In this document: positions 51,623 to 57,407 of the stretch, piece after piece | Layout of the letters: each line of letters starts with the position of its first letter | Position numbering within the stretch: position 1 is the stretch's first letter | DNA from: an uncultured Lachnospiraceae bacterium | Lineage (GTDB): Bacteria; Bacillota; Clostridia; Lachnospirales; Lachnospiraceae | Direction of reading: 5' to 3' | Length of the DNA: 57,407 bases | NCBI GenBank assembly: GCA_947175175.1 | Contig: CAMWLV010000005.1 | Coordinates: 1 to 57,407 of the forward strand | Notes under the pieces: generated by a model | What the model was told of the DNA's origin: nothing | What the model saw: only the letters and a program-made list of their open reading frames with translations | Database searches by the model: none | Program-made: the position numbers and the translations under genes

Positions 51623-52567
51623 TTACCAGTTCAAATCAAATGCTGCAAACACATCCTTTGCAGCAAAGTGCTCTTCTTTATAGCGGAGCAGATACGCCTT
51701 GATCTCGGCAGTACAGTCTTTCATGTCTTCCAATAAACTGTCAAAATTTTCCTCTGTAATACAGCCAGAATCCGCAAACACCCGATAATATTCCATATCA
51801 TTCTGATGCTCTTCCATAATGAGCTCCCACGCCTCCGGTGTGTCTGTCCCTTTCGTGTGGCGGTACAGATATTCCCTGAGTGCATCTAAAGTATCTTTGG
51901 ATATCTTGTACGGATGCATCAGCCTGAAATATACGATCCGAAGTTTCATCTTGCGCTTTTCCACAGGATAAGACTTGATATCATAATCCTTTCCCTCATA
52001 ATCTTCCTCCCCGCACGTCCACAACTCCTCAAAGCCGTCAAGGTCATCCAGCTCCACAAGCGCCATCAGCTTCTCATCCCAGCGCTTCACCCATGCATCA
52101 TTACCAAAATCCAAAGGATCGAACAAAAAGTAGTCGTGAAGTACCGTCACCGCCATTGCAAGCATCCTGTAAAGCCCTTGCGGCGCATATTCCGACCACT
52201 CTTCCTGTGAACTGCTGAGCACGATTTCCTTTAGTCTCTTACACCCTAGAAAAAGCTCCTTTCCACGGCTTAGCTGATGGCGCGGAATCGTGACAGAGCT
52301 TAACTGTTCTGCATGTGCAAAAGCCCAGTCACCAATTTCTTCGATCGTGTCAGGTAACGAGATAAACCGCACTGTCTTACAGCTTAAAAATGCCTTTCTC
52401 TCTATCGCTGTAACTGTTTTCCCTTCGATCTCCGGCGGAACGATGATTCTCTGTGCGATACCACGGTATCTCTTGATCGCAATCCCCCTTTTATAAGGCA
52501 TATACACAAGCTGCCCCCCATAGGCATTTTCTATCATCTTTTCTTCCATGCGAATTGTTTTACTCAT
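51623..52567 (-). CDS. Leucine-rich repeat (BspA-type) protein of the AAA+/VWA operon
   Basis: The 314-aa protein has an N-terminal part with about three LRR_5-type units (residues 40-115: IVPPEIEGKTVTAIERKAFLS, RFISLPDTIEEIGDWAFA, SVTIP...), then an unrecognised helical C-terminus rich in Glu, Asp and Tyr. No signal peptide, so likely cytoplasmic. Its ATG overlaps the end of the MoxR-type ATPase gene by four bases, so it is the third gene of a coupled operon and may be a substrate adaptor. Confidence 0.75.
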   Translation of the reverse strand: MSKTIRMEEKMIENAYGGQLVYMPYKRGIAIKRYRGIAQRIIVPPEIEGKTVTAIERKAFLSCKTVRFISLPDTIEEIGDWAFAHAEQLSSVTIPRHQLSRGKELFLGCKRLKEIVLSSSQEEWSEYAPQGLYRMLAMAVTVLHDYFLFDPLDFGNDAWVKRWDEKLMALVELDDLDGFEELWTCGEEDYEGKDYDIKSYPVEKRKMKLRIVYFRLMHPYKISKDTLDALREYLYRHTKGTDTPEAWELIMEEHQNDMEYYRVFADSGCITEENFDSLLEDMKDCTAEIKAYLLRYKEEHFAAKDVFAAFDLNW

Positions 52568-54075
52568 AATTCCAGCGCCTCAATCTCTCTCATGATGTCA
52601 TCCTGCCGCTCATGCAGCATTAGGTCCTCGTTGTGCCTCTGGTAATCCGCGCTCCCGTACAATCCGATAAAACGCGAGCTGTAGGCATTCACTGTAAGTT
52701 CTGTCACCAAGACAAGCACCTCATTTCCGTCCATAAATGCCACTTCACTAAAGGCAAAGAGATGGTGGAGTCTTGCCTGTATTCTGCCATTTTCTTCCTT
52801 CATCTTCGCCACTTCCACATCAAAATCGGCCTTGAGCATATCAAACGCCGCCGCGTCGTCAGGATTTTCAATCCTGAGTCTTTTTTCCGCTGTTTCAAGA
52901 AAATGGATAACCGCCCTGTGCTTTCTCTTGTCTTCATTGGAAAGCGTCCCTGCATTTGCCATGGACTCCGTTATCTTCTGCCTGTTTTTGATCTGGTTTG
53001 CAATCTGCGTCTGCACTGATGTTGCAGGATCTTTCTCATGCAGTGTCCTTATAATTTTCAGGAGTTTCATCAGGTCTGTGAGGTAATCTGATTTCTCGAG
53101 ATTCTCTTTCATCTCGCTCTCAAGCTTGTCAAGCAGCATCCCAAGCAGTGAAAGCCTCTCGTCAAACTTCGCGATCCGCGCGCGCTCTACAACCTGCGCA
53201 GAGTTGGTCCCCTCAAGGATTTCCTCGACTTTGTAATCCTTTTTATATTTGCTATACAACTCATAATATGCTGTGAATTCTTTTACGATCTTTTCGTTGT
53301 GAAGGTACTGTGCGACAAGTGTCTCATCCACAATCAGCTCTTCTTCCTCGCACAAAAGCATTGTCGCTGACAAGTCTTCCCAGCCCCTTGCTGTAACATA
53401 AGACTTACCGCCGACATTGGTCTCCACACGATAGAAATCATTCTTCTTCATGTCAAGGTATGTGGTTACAGCATTGTGAATTCCCTGCTTTAAGGCATAT
53501 TCCTTCCACGTCGCATAATCTGCCTCCACCTCAACCAGCTTCATCCTGTCCATCGTCACCACGTCAAACTCGCGGACAGACTTGTTATATTCTGGCGGAT
53601 TTCCAGCTGTTACGATCACCCATCCATCTGGAACCTTATGACGCCCAAACACTTTGTACTGCAAAAACTGCAGCATGGACGGCGCAAGTGTCTCCGATAC
53701 ACAGTTGATCTCATCGAGGAACAAGATACCTTCCTCGATTCCCGACTGCTCCATCACCTCATAGATCGATGCGATGATCTCACTCATAGTGTACTCGGAA
53801 ATATCAAATTCCAGCCCCTTATAATTCTTGTGTGTGATAAAAGGAAGCCCCAGCGCCGACTGCCTTGTGTGGTGTGTCATGGAGTAGCTCACCAGCGCAA
53901 TGCCAAGCTCCTGCGCAATCTGCTCCATGATGGCAGTCTTTCCGATGCCCGGGGAACCCAATAAAAAGATTGGTCTCTGGCGCACCACTGGAATGCGATA
54001 CTCTCCGTACTCATCCTTTTTCAAATACAATTTGACAGAATTTTTGATATGTTCCTTTGCCTGTTTGATATTCAC
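52564..54075 (-). CDS. MoxR-type AAA+ ATPase
   Basis: The protein is 503 aa. The AAA+ core (about 10-280) has Walker A GSPGIGKT (about 37-44), a SYSMTHHTRQSALGLPF loop, Walker B GILFLDEINC, sensor 1 ending in VTAGNPPEYN and an arginine finger region (REFDVVTMDRM). The C-terminal 220 residues are an unclassified helical region. MoxR ATPases act as chaperone-like partners of VWA proteins. Its ATG overlaps the VWA gene end (ATGA). GAAATAG-type weak ribosome site; expression is coupled. Confidence 0.9.
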   Translation of the reverse strand: MNIKQAKEHIKNSVKLYLKKDEYGEYRIPVVRQRPIFLLGSPGIGKTAIMEQIAQELGIALVSYSMTHHTRQSALGLPFITHKNYKGLEFDISEYTMSEIIASIYEVMEQSGIEEGILFLDEINCVSETLAPSMLQFLQYKVFGRHKVPDGWVIVTAGNPPEYNKSVREFDVVTMDRMKLVEVEADYATWKEYALKQGIHNAVTTYLDMKKNDFYRVETNVGGKSYVTARGWEDLSATMLLCEEEELIVDETLVAQYLHNEKIVKEFTAYYELYSKYKKDYKVEEILEGTNSAQVVERARIAKFDERLSLLGMLLDKLESEMKENLEKSDYLTDLMKLLKIIRTLHEKDPATSVQTQIANQIKNRQKITESMANAGTLSNEDKRKHRAVIHFLETAEKRLRIENPDDAAAFDMLKADFDVEVAKMKEENGRIQARLHHLFAFSEVAFMDGNEVLVLVTELTVNAYSSRFIGLYGSADYQRHNEDLMLHERQDDIMREIEALEL

Positions 54076-55415
54076 GAAATCAGACCTCCCTCATCCACAC
54101 GTTCCAAATCCTCAACGGGTAATACTAATTTGATCGCCCACGGCGGTGCGGGCGGCTTCTCATAATCATCCCCCAAAAACACGAACGCAGTGTCATAATT
54201 GTAAGACGGCTTGCGCTCTGGAAACACGCCAAAACCGTCCGTAAAATAGATCAGTCCCTTCAGATTCTCGAACTCCCCACTCTCGATCGCCTTGTCCACA
54301 TATGCAAAGACTGGCCTGAAATCAGTTGAACCAAAGCCCTCCAGTTGTCCCTCCCGCATAAACGCCTCAAATTCATCATCGTTTGTGATCTTCGTGTCGC
54401 GGCGCACCTCAGAATCGCACTGAATAATATGAATGTTCACTTTCCGGAAAAAATTTTCACTGCTCTTTAATATGCTGTATGTCTTGTTCAGAAATGTCTG
54501 AACCACTTCCCCGCGGCAGGAACCGGAGGTGTCAATCGCCACCACAAACTCTTTGATCTTGTTGACATCCTTGTATTCCAGCGGCTCCACCAGCGGAAGA
54601 TTGCCATACAAGGATAATCCATACGTATAATATACGTAGTCAAACTCGTCATCATTGATCTGCATATCTTCCCCTGATACACTGAACTTTCTCAGGAAAT
54701 CACCATAATCATAGTGTTCCTTTGTCGCCTCCTCAAGATTCTGCAGAATGCTCTTGTCATCCGATTTATCCTCCGAAAATGACTTTAGTTCTGCCTTGAT
54801 CCGCTCGCTGATCTTCTTCCACTGCGCCTCGGTGATTTCCAGTGTCTCAACTGGTCCCCAGCCCTCGTGTACATCCCTCTGAAACAGATTGCCAAGCTCC
54901 AGAAGCTCACTGACACCCAGCCTGTCCTCGCGGAGCTTTCTGTAAATTCTTTCCGCAGTCAATGTGCCTGCGCGCTCCTTCCACTGTGCAAGCACTGTGC
55001 TGCGCTCTGCATCACCAGCCGTCTCAAGACCTGATATTTTCAGGCTCATCGCCACATTCTCCACAGCCATATCCACCGCCACGTCCCAAAGCTCCTGCTC
55101 TACCTTATCATATTTATAAGAATGGCTGAAAATGCAGTGCAATAAAATATGGAGCTGCAGCCGTGTCACATTCGCGGGGTTTTTCTTGTATAGCCGGATG
55201 ACTACTGATGGATCATAATAAATGATAGCTGCCTGCGGTACTTTTACATCACAAAAAACATGGTCGATTCCCGGTCTTGCCTGAAATTTCAGATTGGAAA
55301 GCGCCACATCCAGAAAACGCAGGTTCATAAGAAGCCGGTCTCTTGACAGGCTCCATATTTTCTCCGCCAGTATTCCCAGGGAACTTGCTTCCCTGCTGCC
55401 CGCCTGCTTTGCCAC
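54072..55415 (-). CDS. VWA-like metallopeptidase-related protein (DUF2201 type)
   Basis: The 447-aa protein starts at a GTG at 55415 (two GGAGG sites within 20 bases). The N-terminal part (to about residue 250) contains LHILLHCIFSH (His 89, 93, 98), which resembles the helix of the metallopeptidase-like DUF2201_N domain but with the catalytic Glu absent. The C-terminal VWA-like domain begins with the metal site VVAIDTSGSC (about residue 300), then FGSTDFRPVFAYV and LIYFTDGFGVFP. It pairs with the MoxR ATPase, as ViaA does with RavA. First in the AAA+/LRR operon. Confidence 0.85.
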   Translation of the reverse strand: MAKQAGSREASSLGILAEKIWSLSRDRLLMNLRFLDVALSNLKFQARPGIDHVFCDVKVPQAAIIYYDPSVVIRLYKKNPANVTRLQLHILLHCIFSHSYKYDKVEQELWDVAVDMAVENVAMSLKISGLETAGDAERSTVLAQWKERAGTLTAERIYRKLREDRLGVSELLELGNLFQRDVHEGWGPVETLEITEAQWKKISERIKAELKSFSEDKSDDKSILQNLEEATKEHYDYGDFLRKFSVSGEDMQINDDEFDYVYYTYGLSLYGNLPLVEPLEYKDVNKIKEFVVAIDTSGSCRGEVVQTFLNKTYSILKSSENFFRKVNIHIIQCDSEVRRDTKITNDDEFEAFMREGQLEGFGSTDFRPVFAYVDKAIESGEFENLKGLIYFTDGFGVFPERKPSYNYDTAFVFLGDDYEKPPAPPWAIKLVLPVEDLERVDEGGLIS

Positions 55416-55454
55416 TGCCTCCGCAAACCTCCTTCCTATTTCATAAGAAATATA

Positions 55455-56048
55455 TCATGAGAAATTTAAGATCTCCCCATTGCAGGCTTCTTCCATGATC
55501 GCCTGCACATCGGCTCCATCAAGGTCAAGTCCCTGCGCGCTGACAAAGTGCGTACTCTGCACGCCATAGAGCCTGCACAATGCATTGACATATTCAAAGC
55601 CGAAATTGCAGTCCCCGATATAGCCGCCGCTCGTCGTGACATAATACATATCCGCCGCGGCACAAAGCCCCACCGGCGTGCCGTCCTCGGCATATGTAAA
55701 CGTTATCCCATCCACGCTCGCCGCTTCAAAAAAGATTTTTAACGAAGAAGGAAAAGACATGTCCCAGTAAGGTGCCGCAATCACAAGCATATCCGCCTGC
55801 GCTACAGCATTGGCATAGTCAAACATCGTATCATGAAACTGACCTGCTGCCAACAGCTCTTCTCTCCTTTGCAGTCTCTCATAATTCAGCGGAAGCAGAT
55901 TTTCCGTCGAAAGTCGGATCTCTTCTATATGGAAGGCCATATCTGTGCTGTTTGCCTCCCTAATGCGTTCAAGCAGGTGCTCTGCGAGAGCAAGAGTCCT
56001 TGAGTCCTTGCCGCGCACACACGCATTGATAAAAAGTAATGTGGGCAT
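55455..56048 (-). CDS. Flavodoxin-fold NAD(P)H oxidoreductase (AzoR-like)
   Basis: The 197-aa protein has the flavodoxin-like core of AzoR/NQO-type reductases: FINACVRGKDSRTLALAEHL at the N-terminus (FMN phosphate site), VIAAPYWDMSFPSSLKIFFE (about 90-110) and TTSGGYIG (about 138-145). It likely reduces quinones or azo compounds with an FMN. The ATG lies one base after the stop of the SGNH gene; AAGGAG is inside that gene's end. Confidence 0.85.
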   Translation of the reverse strand: MPTLLFINACVRGKDSRTLALAEHLLERIREANSTDMAFHIEEIRLSTENLLPLNYERLQRREELLAAGQFHDTMFDYANAVAQADMLVIAAPYWDMSFPSSLKIFFEAASVDGITFTYAEDGTPVGLCAAADMYYVTTSGGYIGDCNFGFEYVNALCRLYGVQSTHFVSAQGLDLDGADVQAIMEEACNGEILNFS

Positions 56049-56049
56049 T

Positions 56050-57213
56050 TTATTTCTCCTTGTGTCTCAACAAAATTTCAGGTACTTCCACAGCCATCCG
56101 CTCATACGCTTTCTCCGACGGGTGCAGATGGTCGCCGCTGTCATATCCCTGCGCAAAAGCCGCTGGATTCACACTGTCACACAGCGCCTTGTCAAAGTCG
56201 ATACAGCCCTCAATCTCGGCTGTATGGCGGATCCACTCATTGACTGCGCAGCGAAGCTCATCCCGGAACGGCTCGTAGGTGCGCCATCCATAGATTGGAA
56301 GCAGTGTCCCTATATACACATCAAGTCCGTACTCTTTCGCCTGATGAATATATTGCTGCAGCCCATGTATCAGATCGTCCGCTGTCGGCAAGTCACTCCA
56401 TGGACGGAACGGGTTCACCTCCACGCCCACCGGATGAATGATATCATTGATACCGTGTTGGATAATAACCGTGTCAGCACCGCTGACTTTCGCCTCTCTG
56501 GGAAAGCGGGTAGCACCTTTCAGCCCATAGGAGTCATAGGTGATATTGTCATACTGCCGCAGTATCCTCGTGCCGCTCGCCGCCCGTCTTACAATAGCAG
56601 TATGCTCAATCTGTTCCTGAAATAAACGCAGCGTCAGATAGTCAGGCCACGCCTGCGAGGTAATGCTGTCGCCATAGCAGATCACTGCCCTGTTTGTGCT
56701 CTCCGTTTCTATCTCCACATTACTTAAAAAATAAAACCAGTTCGTATTTCTTGTAAGCTCCAGCGGTAGTCTGCCGCTCTGCGCATAATCGCCCACTGTA
56801 TAATATCCTTTTGACAACGGTCCTGTGATCAGCACTGCAGAACGCATCTGTGTAAATTCCCCGAGATACAAACTGACACTGATGTCCTTTCCGCGCCTGA
56901 CAGAAAAATGGACTGCATCGCTGACCACAGCTTCTCCCGCTGGTATGGTGACACTCCTGCTGCCATTGTCAAACATAACCTGTGTGTTGCTTTTCTCGAC
57001 AATCTCACGCCCACAATCCGCACTCTCCGCCACATAGACATAACTGATCGTCACAGGCTCAGTCCCGCAGAAATTGTCAAATGTTATCTTTAATTGTTCC
57101 CCGTCAAACATTGGACGGATGGGGTAGCGCAGAGTCAGGTTCCTTGCGTAGTTCTCCGGCCGCCTGTCTGCGATCGATATCGCATTTCCCCATGTTGTCA
57201 CATATCTTTTCAT
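56050..57213 (-). CDS. SGNH/GDSL-family hydrolase
   Basis: The 387-aa protein has an N-terminal beta-sandwich-like region (about 1-170, with SRSVTIPAGEAVVSD) and a C-terminal SGNH domain: block I CYGDSITSQAWPDYL (nucleophile Ser about 181), block III GIND (Asn), and the Asp/His dyad in GDHLHPS. Such enzymes are esterases, often deacetylating polysaccharides. No signal peptide, so it acts inside the cell or on imported oligosaccharides. GGAATAAATT before the ATG. First in a short operon with the reductase; the AAA+/VWA genes follow 40 bp later and may be co-transcribed. Confidence 0.9.
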   Translation of the reverse strand: MKRYVTTWGNAISIADRRPENYARNLTLRYPIRPMFDGEQLKITFDNFCGTEPVTISYVYVAESADCGREIVEKSNTQVMFDNGSRSVTIPAGEAVVSDAVHFSVRRGKDISVSLYLGEFTQMRSAVLITGPLSKGYYTVGDYAQSGRLPLELTRNTNWFYFLSNVEIETESTNRAVICYGDSITSQAWPDYLTLRLFQEQIEHTAIVRRAASGTRILRQYDNITYDSYGLKGATRFPREAKVSGADTVIIQHGINDIIHPVGVEVNPFRPWSDLPTADDLIHGLQQYIHQAKEYGLDVYIGTLLPIYGWRTYEPFRDELRCAVNEWIRHTAEIEGCIDFDKALCDSVNPAAFAQGYDSGDHLHPSEKAYERMAVEVPEILLRHKEK

Positions 57214-57235
57214 AATTTATTCCATGCTCTTTTCT

Positions 57236-57282
57236 TAAAAACTGTTCAGATTCGTACACTGTCTCTGCACAGTTCCTTATTT
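57236..57282. repeat. Palindrome related to repeat family 1
   Basis: AACTGT-TCAGA and TCTG-C-ACAGTT are inverted across about 13 bases, and the right arm ends in CAGTTCCTTAT, the end sequence of the 8072-8247 element. It could also serve as a hairpin near the SGNH gene start. Confidence 0.4.
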
Positions 57283-57389
57283 TTATATCTATGACAGCCG
57301 TGCATATCCGGCTGCCTAATATAGTATAGCACGAAATACCATTTACTTCAATTATAAGTATTGATATGTATTTGTTCTTCTTATCCCTC

Positions 57390-57404
57390 GGTTACTGTTC
57401 ACTC
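57390..57404 (+). repeat. Edge of repeat family 2
   Basis: GGTTACTGTTCACTC is an exact inverted copy of 14506-14520. The element would continue beyond the window end. Confidence 0.55.
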
Positions 57405-57407
57405 CCC

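Noticed and set aside
1..57407. CRISPR arrays, tRNA or rRNA genes, transposases, phage genes
   Set aside because: No regularly spaced repeats, no TTCGA-type tRNA arms in a cloverleaf, and no transposase or integrase motifs were seen on reading.

Overview
The window reads as chromosome of a motile, probably spore-forming Gram-positive anaerobe of the Lachnospiraceae (Roseburia/Eubacterium-like). This rests on AGGAGG-type ribosome sites, short operons, a flagellin next to a FliS-like chaperone, the spore gene spmB, PyrK-dependent (type 1B) PyrD, a split transketolase, and several protein types (DUF5702, DUF6240, DUF6382/FHA) that I associate with this family. The assignment is inferred from gene content, not from a marker gene. 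No rRNA, tRNA, CRISPR array, insertion sequence or prophage was recognised.

Layout, left to right. 1-9.9 kb: a partial YesL-like membrane protein, an HD-GYP protein, a GNAT acetyltransferase, an HPr-like protein lacking the catalytic histidine, a hybrid histidine kinase with its response regulator, a chemotaxis receptor, a structured 176-bp repeat, spmB and a LytTR regulator. 9.9-14.2 kb: pyrK-pyrD and a polar amino-acid ABC transporter. 14.4-20.9 kb: a pentose operon (ribulokinase, two unknown genes, ribulose-5-phosphate 4-epimerase, an ORF broken by one in-frame TAG, split transketolase) behind a good sigma-A promoter. 21-31.2 kb: a complete Tad (type IVb) pilus operon with two prepilin peptidases, a 55-aa Flp pilin, a zinc-knuckle TadE-like protein, a TadC with a large outside domain and an FHA protein. 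31.8-38.3 kb: flagellar block of a giant FliK-like DUF6240 protein, flagellin and FliS, with a sigma-D-type promoter in front.

38.3-47.6 kb: housekeeping genes on the minus strand (TrmL, aminotransferase, Lrp regulator, AIR-synthase-like protein, VanW/G5 wall protein, exonuclease, glycosyltransferase, tRNA adenosine deaminase, lysophospholipase). 47.6-49.3 kb: a long AT-rich gap with two perfect inverted DnaA boxes in front of a second HD-GYP gene. 49.3-57.4 kb: two small unknown proteins, a membrane-anchored FKBP-type isomerase, and an LRR / MoxR-type AAA+ / VWA operon with a flavodoxin-like reductase and an SGNH hydrolase upstream.

How the parts connect: the left and middle parts carry motility and surface functions (receptor, two HD-GYP proteins, Tad pili, flagellin) that are commonly tied together by cyclic-di-GMP and sigma-D. 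The least explained parts are the two palindromic repeat families, the tripled 3' end of the DUF6240 gene forming the flagellin leader, the modified Tad machinery, the Crh-like HPr protein, the interrupted ORF in the pentose operon, the DnaA-box pair, and the AAA+/VWA/LRR operon.
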